NCBI GenBank assembly: GCA_037039925.1
Contig: JAXRKP010000333.1
Coordinates: 151,001 to 215,000, forward strand
Reading direction: 5' to 3'
DNA: 64,000 nt
DNA from: Doris montereyensis
Taxonomy: Eukaryota; Mollusca; Gastropoda; Nudibranchia; Dorididae
Shown here: in pieces, positions 1-64,000 of the stretch
How positions within the stretch are numbered: the stretch's first letter is position 1
Layout: every line of letters begins with the position of its first letter
Translations under genes and position numbers: made by a program
The notes under the pieces: generated by a model
Database searches by the model: none
What the model was told of the DNA's origin: nothing
Seen by the model: the letters and a program-made list of their open reading frames with translations, nothing else

Positions 1-691
1 GTCTTCCTTTGATTTCTTCTCCTTTCCGCTCTCCTTTCACCTTGTTTTCTGTTCTTTCTTATAACATCACACTGTGTGATGTCTGTATGTCACAGGGTGA
101 TGTCTGTATAAGCGTGTACTTATTCCTTGTTTGCTGTCTGACAAAGGTTATACCTGTCTTCTTTGTTTAAGTTGTAACTTATTGTTGTATGTTACTTTTG
201 ACAAAACTCTGCTATGGCTTCTTTTGTATTTAGTAGAGTAGAAGTAGTAGTTGTAATAGTACAATCGACATGCGCCAATGTCAATCTGAATTTGAATTTT
301 CGTCTTCTTACATTGAGTATAGCAGACCATTTGTCCCTCCGACCATAAAAACCGGCCTGTTAGCCAGTCTAATGTTTTTTTCCTTGCGGCCTCTTATACA
401 CACATAGCTACCAACTAGTACCTAACGTATTTAGTACATTAGAGACAAAAAGTGGTCTGAAAGGCGAACCAACCTCTGAGGCAGAGACCACTGTAGTAGC
501 TAATAAAAGGCTTAGTGGTGGTGTTGATTTAATGATGTGGTAGCGAAAGTAGTAAAAGTAGTTTTATCCTATCAATGTTTTCTTTCTCTTGCTCCATTCT
601 CCCTTCCCCATCATCAGATCTAAGAGTGATTTTTTTTATGCATATTAATTGTATACAATTTATTTGAATTTTTTTCTATTTCTTTTTCCAG
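1..691. other. Intron sequence upstream of first visible exon
   Basis: No exon is visible. Positions 61-165 resemble the 3' end of the Penelope-like element at 62.2-62.4 kb: a catcacactgtgtgatg palindrome followed by gctgtctgacaaaggttata. The rest shows nothing I can name. Confidence 0.5.
61..165 (+). mobile_element. Penelope-like element 3'-end relic
   Basis: A palindrome-like catcacac..gtgtgatg block is followed about 60 bases later by a gctgtctgacaaaggttata motif. The same order of blocks occurs, reverse complemented, at 62290-62400 beside a GIY-YIG coding fragment. Short and diverged, so family assignment rests on that match only. Confidence 0.4.
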
Positions 692-54366
<53,675 letters not shown>

Positions 54367-54478
54367 AAATGTTTCTATTTTTGTTACAATATATGCTGGC
54401 TTCTTTTCCTTCTATTTTATTGTGTAAAGAAATTGAAATGATTATTATTACGCTTGAAAACGCTTAATCCAAAAATGA

Positions 54479-54484
54479 AATAAA
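54479..54484 (+). promoter_or_regulatory. Putative polyadenylation signal
   Basis: AATAAA 113 bases after the stop codon of the cadherin gene. It is the first such hexamer downstream. Confidence 0.5.
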
Positions 54485-54544
54485 TATTGGAAGTCCCAAA
54501 GGAACAAAGACAAGACCAATTCAAGAAAATAGACATAAAAATCT

Positions 54545-54600
54545 TAGTAGGGCACCAGTCAGAAGCGAACCTGCAACCTCCACATAGCTGATACTTACAC
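54545..54600 (-). repeat. tRNA-like fragment
   Basis: On the minus strand gcaggttcgcttctgactgg is B-box-like. There is no A box at the right distance, so it is a SINE remnant at best. Confidence 0.25.
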
Positions 54601-54615
54601 AAATTAAACATATCG

Positions 54616-54856
54616 ATATCGTCGGTGAGATTGTCTTAACGTATAAGTCTGCCTGACGTAATTTTTCAGAAGCAAAAAACATCCTAGACTTTCGAACCCA
54701 TTGCTTACCTTTTGGAAGAAATATAGAAATGTTTGTTTAGATCATATGCGTAAAATGAGCTTTCCCATTGGGTGAAGGCCTGAAATATTTTTAAGGACAA
54801 ATGTCATATCCCATATAACGTGGACTTGCATGTTTAGGCAGTTTCATCGACGATGT
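54616..54856. mobile_element. MITE with long terminal inverted repeats, copy 2
   Basis: Same element as 15453-15714. Ends ATATCGTCGGTGAGATTGTC and the inverse of ACATCGTCGATGAAACTGCC. Internally it shares cagaagcaaaaaacatc and ttgtttagatcatatgcgta with copy 1. Confidence 0.75.
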
Positions 54857-55890
54857 GTGTATCTGTCAAGTACTTATATGGTCACTGCTGTCATTATTTT
54901 CTTGCATGCAGCTTCCTCTAATCAATAATTTCTTAATTTTATTTTATGCATTAATAGATGATTTGCCCTGTGACTTGCATCTAAAATAGGTATCGGTAAC
55001 ATTCGTGATGAATGTAATGATATTCAACATAATTAATGCCTTACCTGTAATTGGCTGGCAGAAATATTAGTTATAATCAGATTCCTTCATTAAATGTTGC
55101 ATTCCATGATTTGAAAAAATGTTTGTTTAGGAGGGTTTACGCGATGTTGTGTAATTTTGTTAACTACTTGTAAAGTTTTTTTAGTGTCTTAAAAGGCACC
55201 AAAGATAGGTCGTTGTCAGGAAAACTTGAAGTGTTCCTTCCACATCGTCAATTCCTGTTGCAAATCGCACCTCTTAGTTGTGGCCGGCAAAACTCATTAA
55301 CTACCCACATGCGCTCACCTGTCAGAGGTCAAGCACGGTCAGCTGGATTCCCGGGTAGCTGATCGCCCCGTTGAGATTTTTATAAAACATTGCACCATTT
55401 TATCTTGCTATAACAATGCTTCCTTTACACCGATTGTCTCAATCTTTGTTTCAATCATAACATCAACGTTTTGTCTATTCTCTGTGAAAGTAGCATTTCT
55501 CTTGGATTTTTGACTTGTCTGATAAAATCATTTTAATATGTATTTATATATTTATTTATTATTTTGCTTTGGTCAGTATGTTTTATTTAATGGCTAAAAA
55601 AAAACTATGCCAACATAGTTAACGAAAAATGAGTATTTTTAAGAGTGGTTATCGCACTTCATTCTGTAGAAAATATTAATTTGCGGTCACCCACTTCAAA
55701 GTTATAACGTATTTCCTCCACTCGTTCTCTTTTTTGCCTGAATTAAATATGCATGCAATATGTTTCCCTTGAGTATAAATCAATTTTAACCGATTTTCCT
55801 TTATCCAATTGATTTTTACTGATCCCTCATATTTTTTCAACTAAATCTAACATGGATCACACAAGAGTATCATAAATTCTTAGAGCAGAA
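54857..55890. other. Downstream flank without recognised feature
   Basis: A/T-rich. The GC-richer block at 55310-55380 shows no tRNA or ORF pattern I can support. Confidence 0.4.
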
Positions 55891-55899
55891 ATTATCACA

Positions 55900-56506
55900 G
55901 ATAACATGAAAAACTCACACTTAGGTCTAGTCCCATTGCATCATCCTTTCTTACCAAACACAGAATCACACCACAGGCATACCACAGTCGATCTTTTATC
56001 GGCAACCACTGTCATAAATACTTACAAGAAAAGGTTTATAGTAAGACCTTATGCAAACAATCATCACACAGATAATGGCATGCACACATTGCCCAATAGT
56101 TATTGATGAAGCACACAGGATAGCGTTAGTTTTCAACAATATCAACAAAATATTTAGTAAACTCCACAAAGCAATCTCACACACAAAGACAATTAAAGAA
56201 AATTCAATTACTGACATTCAACAGGATATAGACACATACATGAGCATGCATAGACAAAGCTTTCCAAACAAAACAAACCCAAAACAGCATATTTTAGAGC
56301 ACCATTGCACCCCACATATACAACAGTACAAATTTGAGCTTGCGTTGCTGGGTGAACAGGGAACAGAAAGCTGTCGCCAGTCAATTGCAAGGATAGAGAG
56401 ACGAGGCATGAGGCATAATAAGCTCACAAATCAGAATAAAATTTATTATGAATACACAAATACTAGAAAACAGCATGCACGCAGATCTACCTGCAAGTAT
56501 CATTAA
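55900..56506 (+). pseudogene. Transposon-like ORF fragment, family not identified
   Basis: An open frame from 56051 to 56506 (151 codons), with an open stretch before it in another frame (55906-56106). The end has NPKQHILEHHCTPHIQQ and LLGEQGTESCRQSIARIERR. The P-K-x-H-x-L-E-x-H ... GEQGxES arrangement is one I associate with multicopy transposon-type proteins of invertebrate genomes. I cannot name the family. There is no intron signal or link to the cadherin gene. Confidence 0.4.
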
Positions 56507-57299
56507 ATGTGCATAATGATACATATCTTATTTCATTGTGTTTTAAGAGTTACTCCTACAGTGATATCGTTTGTTCCCGTTGAATTACTGAAGTACTACA
56601 AAAATCGATATTGTTCTGTTCATACTGATGCCCGCAAAAATGTCTTTTTGTAAGCACATACCTGTATGTATTGTCTTTGTTTGTTAAAGTATGATGACAT
56701 TTGCCTGTGTAGGTTTTGTGTTAAAGCATTTTACTTAATACCCTATATCTGTTATTGTGCTGAAATGATGGACCTAATTGAGGCCTTGATTGTGTGGAAA
56801 CGAAAGGCTTCTTGATAATTCAATTTTTTTTCATCAATCTATCGCAGTACTTTCTTTAAAGTTGGGGGAAGCATTCACATATTGCTGTCGATGGCTATCT
56901 TAGCCAGATAATAACTGATTAATTAGACCTAAAAATTAACGTTAAGCACAGCAAAGCTAGCAGGGAGTGAACGCTACCTGGCGGTCTTTTGCTGACCTCG
57001 GTCTGCATGACCCAGGAGCACCGCGTCAACCAACTAAGAGGGACAAGTTTTGTACACTGCTTCCCATGTGTGAATGAATCCAAGCCATCTTTTGAAAGCT
57101 ATTGTATTTAGATTGGGGTGTCATTAATCCCATTGACTTAGGTCTTTTATGAATAGAAAGGAAAATGTTTTTTCATTCACTGCTTGTTTTTAGATTAAGC
57201 AAACAACTAATGGGAGTTTAATTTTTGTACACCGTTGAATTTGAACAAAGTACATGTACATGTAATTCCATTTGATATTTGTAGTATGTATACAAGGCA
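56507..57299. other. Flank with a possible tRNA-like fragment
   Basis: 56945-57045 read on the minus strand has tcttagttggttgacgcggt (A-box-like) and a weak gttcactccc. Probably a SINE remnant. Nothing else recognised. Confidence 0.35.
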
Positions 57300-57460
57300 T
57301 GTTGATACTCAGTGGGTCGGCAGTTGTTGGGCACTACTGGTAGGTCCTACTTCTGTCCTTTCATTCTTTGATTTTACCTTTCATCCTATTATTTCCTCTT
57401 AATTCACCCTGAGATCACCCTATGTAGTGGACAGGGCATATTTCAAAGAAGCAAGAAAGG
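57300..57460 (+). repeat. Repeat family C
   Basis: ggtaggtcctacttctgtcc, then ttcctcttaattcaccctga and gtggacagggcat, as at 45195-45590. Confidence 0.6.
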
Positions 57461-58384
57461 TACACAGTAGTCACCATCAAACTATACGCTGTTTGTATGT
57501 AATGTGCCCACCTTGTAGAATTTTATCAATGACCATGGTATCTCATGTTATTTTCCCACTTCAAAATTTCTCATTTTAAAGGACAAAATATAGTGCCCGA
57601 TGTCTGATATATAATATTGAAGATTGGCATCTCCAATAGATACCAGTATCTCCTATAGGCTGTGTATTTTGACAGTGGCGACTGTATTGATTTGAAAATA
57701 AGAATATTGATTTATGTATACGTGTATTTCAGGATAATTATTTAGCATTTCATAATTCGCCTCTGACTTTTAGGACTGAAGTACTGGTAGTGGTACTGTA
57801 AAAATATCACTGAATTTCATTACTACTGATAAAAATATGCATCAATGATATAAAGTGTACATTTTGTTGTGTTCATTTCTTTACAGATTTTATCATAACC
57901 AGAAAGTTGGCATTTTGTTTTTCAGCTTCACCCTCTCTCACATGTTTTCGTTGGCATTTAAATTTATTCCTTTTGTTTAACTAGACACAACACCAACCAG
58001 AATGCCAATATTCTGAATGCTTTATAATTATACTCAGAAGTCAACCAGTCCATTATCCCAGATGAAAGATTTAGATATTATATATATCCAGATCTAGATC
58101 TACAGCTTCACTCAAGATCTACTATACAAACTATAAGATGACATGAATGCATCTCTATGCCGCATTGTTGCCTCTCAACTCACTTTGCTCCCAGAATAAT
58201 CAACTGACCATGATACAGAGCCAATTAATGAGGAGCTATTTAAATCTATCATAATACCCCTAGCACATGAAGCATGCTTTGTTAGATGTTATACCCAATA
58301 AGAATCTGTTCATTGTTTTGTTTTGGTTAGGTTTTGTTTTGTTTTTGTTTTTTTTGTTGGTGTTAACTCCTGGATGCAAACTCC
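57461..58384. other. Flank without recognised feature
   Basis: Nothing recognised. Confidence 0.4.
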
Positions 58385-58525
58385 TGGATACACACGCTGT
58401 CCAAATCAACTCATGGACGGCTGGTGGAGATTACTGGGTGGTCCTACTTCTTTCATATTACTCTTTCACATGTTTGTTTATCTTGTTATTTGCTCTTGAT
58501 TAACCCTGAGATCACCACATAATTA
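58385..58525 (+). repeat. Repeat family C, diverged
   Basis: gggtggtcctacttctttca, then gattaaccctgagatcacca, as in the other copies. Confidence 0.5.
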
Positions 58526-59089
58526 CAATCACCATCATTATCTTTTCATCATTCATACACCAGGGTATAGCCACAAACAATAGACTTTCACTTGTTCCTG
58601 TATGGGGCATTTCTAGTTGAGTCCTTCCACAAAAGATCTGTCTTTTCAAATCATCCTCTACTCGCAGTCTTCAGGTTGCTGGAGGCCTGCCTGCATGCAA
58701 TGGGCGGGATGAAGTGCAATGCAGCAAACCCAACCCTGTCTGAATCAAATGTGTTCCTCTATAGCTCACATGCCACCTTTCCCAAAATCGAGTCAGTTTA
58801 TACCACTTGGCTGGGTAATAAACCATGAACCGACCAACAAACAAGCGAGCCAATTCAGATGTATACCTTGTACGTATACTTTATGGGAAGTACGAATCAT
58901 GCTATTGACCAGATTTATGAGATATACATGTATGTACAATCAGCGGTGGCAGTAAGATGGAAATTTGCAGTCGTGGATTGCCCCTTTTGGATCATGGGAA
59001 TGAAATTTTAAATAGCACAGCAGAAAGAAGTTATAGCCGAATCAACATCATATATCCCATTACTCATCACCTGTACCAACGTTCAAGAT
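58526..59089. other. Flank without recognised feature
   Basis: Nothing recognised. Confidence 0.4.
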
Positions 59090-59355
59090 ATATTAATTTA
59101 TAGACCATATCCCCGCACGTACAGGCTCATTGATTGTACATCACTTACCCCCAAGTCATTTCATTTAAAATCCTGCTTTCTCAATTCCACTGGAAGCATA
59201 CAGTACAGTGTAAAGCAGCCTGTTAATTTGTTTCATACTATAAAACATGGGGTGCCATCATTCTGGCAATGTCTTTTTTTATCTACAGTTGGGAATACCT
59301 ATTGGTGTTATCACACCCGAGTCAAAAGAGAACAGCAATGTTAAGTGGTTTTCCC
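59090..59355 (-). repeat. SINE family B copy, minus strand
   Basis: Begins at the tail (ttatagaccatatccccgca, ggctcattgattgtacatca) and shares catttcatttaaaatcc and gaagcatacagtacagtg with other copies, reverse complemented. Confidence 0.65.
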
Positions 59356-60704
59356 AGTGACACATGTACACCCAAATTTTGTTATACCGGTACCGGTACC
59401 GCTTAACTTTTATGCCAGTGGTAACTTGGCGTTATAAAGGGAATGGCGTTGTAACAATACATGTACTTTGTATTTGAAATAAACAATACTTGACTAATCA
59501 AGTGGGGGGGGGGCGACCACTGACAAGACAATGTATGCCTACTGCATGTGAAAAGGCTATTGTAGTATTATACAGTAATAGTAGGATCGCCAAATTTCTC
59601 ACGTAGTCTAGAACTAAACATCGACAGAAACACCCCTAACTCAAAACGGATTATCTTAGATTGTGACACTACTGTGCAGCCTAATGCTCGCCACTCAATT
59701 GGACCCAACCGTAGCCATGCCTACCCCGCCAAGCTATTGTCAGGATCAGGATGATGCGATAATATCGGCCTATGCCGTTGCTACTCTTCATTCGGCAGAC
59801 ATAAGCCAGAGCAATGGATGTCAAATACATGTATCTCCAAATTGTTTTTCTCATTTAACATTAAGAAACCGTGTATCACTAGTGTCAGTGTCATTACTAT
59901 AAGTGTTAAAGTACCTAGACACACGACCCTGGCAGTGATGCTTGTGAGTGTGTGTGTGTTTGACTCTGTGAGATATGACCAAGCCAAACTAGATTCTACT
60001 TCTACTTCTACCCGTTTGCATCAATTCGGGAAAGGGGGCGGTGAAGCACGGTGGCGGTTAACGATTTGTGTTTTACAATAGTTGTTAAGGAAGGGTAATG
60101 CCAAATCATTGGCGGGTGGTGGTATAACGAGTTATTTCATTGAGTTTTTTTTTTGGTATAGTGTTAGAATAGATCCGTACAACGGTGAAACGCTAGCAGT
60201 AAGCGAGAACGGCGGTATAACGAGGTTTGAGTGTACTTACAACGGTGAAACAAATACACACCATAAAGACACGTATGGGTAGGCCTGTATACCAGTTGTC
60301 AAACATGTCATTGTGACCCGTGATTCTAAGGTTGAGGAATCCATACAAAGGGCCACAATGATCGTCCAAAGATTTTGTAGAAAATGCGTTGGTGGTTTTT
60401 TATTGGGTTTTCTTCTTCTTGTTGTTTTGTTTTTGTGTATTGTTGTTTTTGTTTTGTTTTTTTTTTGTGTTGTTTTTTTTGGGGGGGGGGGGGGGTGGTG
60501 GGGGGAGGGAAGGATCAGGATCCGACATCGATTTACTGCATTGTCATGGTAATGGATCCGGAATAGCTTTCCAAAGCCACGTGGATTTACGAATTATTTA
60601 ATTTTTGTGCGAAAGCAGCAACTTGTCATCGTGTAGGATACATGTACACAGGTATAGACTTGACTTGATGACTCATTTTGACTGTACCGTAAACAATTAA
60701 GGGA
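59356..60704. other. Flank without recognised gene
   Basis: A self-complementary taccggtaccggta lies at 59386-59399. A G-run lies at 60481-60495. Open frames here show no domain. Confidence 0.4.
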
Positions 60705-61790
60705 TGATGGGAGGGGGGGGGGTCGCCCCCAGAAGTGATTTGTTTTGCTTTTGATTTTAGTATATGTATGAATATGAGTAACTGTCAAAATATAGTCATC
60801 CTAGATAATTGAAAAGTTTGTAGCGTCTTTGGTTGCCAAGGAAACGGCCGTCATCTTGGATTTTGACCCAATTTTAAAAATCTGTCTCCTCAGTTATAGA
60901 TAAAATAACTCACATCCTCTGCAGATTTCCGTTCAATATCTAGAGTGACGTCGTGTGTTTTAGATATTTTGGATACATTTTTTAAAATGAATTTTAGAAA
61001 AAAACCCATATCTTTAATACGCAAGAATGGCATTTTTAATTACAAAAATATTTTTTTTCGCAAAAAGTTTACAAGATAAAAAAATACGTCATTCTATTAA
61101 CATTGATGAGAGGAACATATATGCGAAATATTATACAAATCGGTCGGTAAATAATAGAGGAGATAGATTTTTAGTGTGAAAAAAATACATTTCGAGTAAA
61201 ATGCAAGTAAAGAAATGAAAAGAAAATAACATAAAGCAAACGCTTTAGACGGGTTGCCCTTCTTGTAGTAGCCCCTTACTCTTTCGACAATCTCTGGTAT
61301 CGTTACTAATGTAAAATGATTGTAAATCTAGGTTTAGATCTTCATTGCTGTGAAAACAGACCTCAAGATGACCAGTTTTTTCTTCTCTTTTCCTATACTT
61401 GTGCGCGTGCTTGCATACACATCAACGTGCCACGCTGGCCTCCACCTCTTATGTCATACAGTACTCGGCCAAATCGACGGGCAGTGTTCCCGAAAGCCAT
61501 GCAAAAGAAGTGGTGTTGCCACACTGGCGATTAGCCGCCGCTAGAGAGGTTTTGAATGCCATCTTCTCAGTCAGTGTTGGGATAATTTACGTCAAAATTT
61601 TGACTGTTTTTACTTACCCTCGCCTACAAAATATTTTGTAACAAAAAAAACAAAAACATACGTTATGTGGACTTTTTTGCCATAAACTTGTAGATAGATG
61701 ATCGTTCTACCCGAATATGCAAAGAACAGAAAGCAACATTTTGGTCCCAAACTCGCCAATCCAGGTCCCCCCCCCCCACCACCACCACCA
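60705..61790 (+). repeat. Repeat family 1, copy E (full length)
   Basis: Flanked by ttaa on both sides (60698-60701 and at the ccaccttaag after 61790). It begins gggatgatgggaggg and ends in a C-run with (CCA)n. Landmarks as in copy A. The module at 60831-60859 is in the reverse orientation. No conserved ORF. Confidence 0.75.
60831..60859 (-). promoter_or_regulatory. YY1-like site plus X-box-like site
   Basis: On the minus strand CCAAGATGACGGCC is followed by GTTTCCTTGGCAACC, in repeat family 1 copy E. Confidence 0.45.
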
Positions 61791-62105
61791 CCTTAAGAAA
61801 CAACAGTCTTATCCCGTTGCCGTGAGGTGATCCTTGCTTGTGTTATCTTTGTGTTATCTATCGTGGATGTACTCAAGACTTCCTCTATCTAACCTATACG
61901 TAGATATAATTTTTCAAATCAGCTTTTGTACTTATAGTTTTGTTTATTTTGATGTTGAGATTTCATTTGAAAAGACAGTGTGTCATCGCTCTCAAAGGAA
62001 ATCTGCTGTCAAGTTGTGACAAAGAGGTGTATTATTATCGTCAAGGACCTTAGATTGCAATTTGGGATGTGGTGGAGGACGTTTTGTTCTTTGAGATGGT
62101 TCCCT
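61791..62105. other. Flank without recognised feature
   Basis: Nothing recognised. Confidence 0.4.
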
Positions 62106-62248
62106 ATTAGTCATGGCGTCATTGGATAGACTCTACATTTCTTTAAGATGGCTTCTATTAGTCATGGCGTCATTGGATAGACTCTTCATTTCTTTAAGAT
62201 GGCTTCTATTAGTCATGACGTCATTGGATAGACTCTACATTCTTTAAG
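62106..62248. repeat. Tandem repeat, three ~55-bp units
   Basis: Units of tattagtcatggcgtcattg, then gatagactctacatttcttt and aagatggcttc. The last unit runs into the Penelope-like 3' end. Confidence 0.9.
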
Positions 62249-62569
62249 GCGAAATATGACAATAAGTGACAACTCCACTAATAAAGACAGAGCAAACACG
62301 TGACGTTTTGGGTATAACCCTTCGTCAGACAACAAACGAGAAATATTTAGAATCTAGATCTAAGTAATACCTCCAGCATCACACAATGTGATGTCAGAAG
62401 AAAAACATAAAGGAGAAAGAAAGAAAGAAAAAGACAGTGATGTTAAGAAACGTAGCAGAGGGGGGGGGGGTGTGAAAAAAGAGCGAGAGTGGAAGGTTCA
62501 GATCTAGAATGAAATAAAAATATGAAAATAAGTAAGTAATAAAGGAGATAAGAGAATGAGAGATAAGAG

Positions 62570-62800
<231 letters not shown>

Positions 62801-62892
62801 AGAAAAGAGAAAGAGAAGGAAGAAAGAAAACAAGCAGGGGAGAAAGAAAGGGAGAGAGAGACGTGTGAGTATGGGAAACAAGAACGAAAAAA

Positions 62893-63003
62893 TAGGATAA
62901 ATGTAAGACTAGATCTATATCTCACTGGGTCTAGAAAGAAGAAATGATAGGATAAATGTAAGATTAGATCTATATCTCACTGGGTCTAGAATGAAGAAAT
63001 GAT
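62893..63003. repeat. Tandem duplication, two ~56-bp units
   Basis: aggataaatgtaagactaga, then tctatatctcactgggtcta and gaaagaagaaatgat, then the same again with two changes. Confidence 0.9.
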
Positions 63004-63663
63004 AGAGAATGAATGAAAGCAAGTATCAATCAAGACAAAAATTTACACTGAAGGTGCGAAATGTATATAAATTACAAATTTATCGATGTAATAAGGAAGA
63101 GAGTAAACAACTTATCTGAAATTTCAAAAAATGCCAGTTAGGACTAGCTGATGCCATCCAAGTAATCAAAATCTCAAATAATTTTTCCTTGGTGATAACA
63201 TAAGGTCTATTCCGTAATGGTAAGAAACTGTGCGCCAAGATGCTTCCGGTAAATGGTGAACGTAAAAGAAATAAAAATACAAAATAAAATTTGTAAAAAG
63301 TGTAGATGCCTACCATTGAGTATGCTACCATAGGCGGGCACACGGGGTGTGAACTGCCAGATGGACCCATCTTTGCCCGGGATAGGAAGGGGTGGGGGGG
63401 GGGCAGTGTTAGGGTGGGATAGTTTCATGGGGGTGGTTGGGGGAGCGGATGGGGTAGAGGATGGTGAAGGGTCAAGGATAGTAATAGCGTGTGCTCGACT
63501 ATGTGAGTTACTCCAAAGAAAATTATACAAATTGGTGTAAGACGTTCATACCGTCAGGGTTGATTGTGCCCAATCTTACTATAAGCCGGTTCTCTAAAGA
63601 CTTCCTAGACTCAGCACCGCCAGTACATGACCTGAGAATGCATAATTTCAGGTCATGGGTTCC

Positions 63664-63903
63664 TCAATGTCCTGGTTTATTAAAATGTAAAGGCACCGGC
63701 TTGCTTTCGCAGTATTCAATATCTCTCCTGTGATGGCCAAATCTGTTGGAGAGTTGCAAGCCAGTTTCTCCGATATAGGCCATTCCACAATGACTGCAGC
63801 GAAGAGCATACATTACATTGCGAGAGGCGCAGGAGAATTGCCCATTCACTGTCCAAGTCTGTCTAGGAACTGAATGGTTGTGGAGCCGTCTACAAAGGGG
63901 CAT
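63664..63903 (-). CDS. GIY-YIG endonuclease domain of Penelope-like element (partial)
   Basis: An 80-codon open segment with the cysteine pair CSHC, MAYIGETG and RFGHHRRDIEY, then HFNKPGH. These are the conserved blocks of the GIY-YIG nuclease that cuts DNA for insertion in these retroelements. The frame shifts at both ends. A few cysteine-rich residues before it (CKTCP) continue in another frame to the window edge. Confidence 0.7.
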   Translation of the reverse strand: MPLCRRLHNHSVPRQTWTVNGQFSCASRNVMYALRCSHCGMAYIGETGLQLSNRFGHHRRDIEYCESKPVPLHFNKPGH

Positions 63904-64000
63904 GTCTTGCAGTTAGTGCGTCCACATCGGACTGTGCCCGACGGCGAGGAGTCAGTAGAGAGGCGACTGTGCACAAGGATATCCTGAAGGCTAGTGTGTC

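Noticed and set aside
59386..59399. taccggtaccggta palindrome as a regulatory site
   Set aside because: Short, and no partner site or gene nearby supports a role.

Overview
This is a eukaryotic, metazoan window. It carries an intron-rich gene, GT-AG splice sites, (TTA)n/(CT)n microsatellites, tRNA-derived SINEs, LINEs, a Ty3/gypsy element, a Penelope-like element and several DNA-transposon relics. I see no bacterial features, rRNA or CRISPR. The mix of transposons and the A+T-rich introns fit an invertebrate, perhaps a marine deuterostome or lophotrochozoan, but the sequence alone does not fix the phylum.

The only host gene I can support is the 3' part of a large transmembrane cadherin on the + strand. 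It has 18 exons from 692 to a stop at 54366, and its 5' end lies outside the window. Splice phases join the exons into about six cadherin repeats, a membrane-proximal domain, a transmembrane segment and a cytoplasmic tail. The membrane-proximal region and the juxtamembrane RKLKA motif point to the cadherin-23 type. Several exons need one-base corrections, mostly at homopolymers, with no in-frame nonsense codon once corrected. That pattern fits sequencing indels better than gene decay.

The introns are packed with repeats. 1-5 kb: degenerate pogo/Tigger transposase and two ~1 kb repeat families. 5-9 kb: an AAGCTTTG minisatellite split by one of those repeats, then a long TAT microsatellite. 10-12 kb: a CR1/L2-like LINE. 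14-17 kb: a 370-bp (CT)n tract and a purine tract. 18-31 kb: a minus-strand LINE copy, two SINE families, and TIR elements of hAT and Tigger/pogo type. 32-36 kb: a LINE with a 10-bp target-site duplication, inserted in an ~80-bp minisatellite. 39-45 kb: more copies of the ~1 kb repeats and a LINE with a PHD-like zinc finger. 47-53 kb: a 22-unit minisatellite, each unit carrying the cadherin gene's own 3' splice site and exon start, split by a minus-strand Ty3/gypsy element with near-identical LTRs. 54.5-64 kb: gene-poor flank with a MITE, a transposon-like ORF and the GIY-YIG end of a Penelope-like element.

Most notable: (1) the acceptor-bearing minisatellite; (2) a YY1-like plus RFX X-box-like module kept in six copies of two repeat families; (3) transposons splitting tandem arrays at four places.
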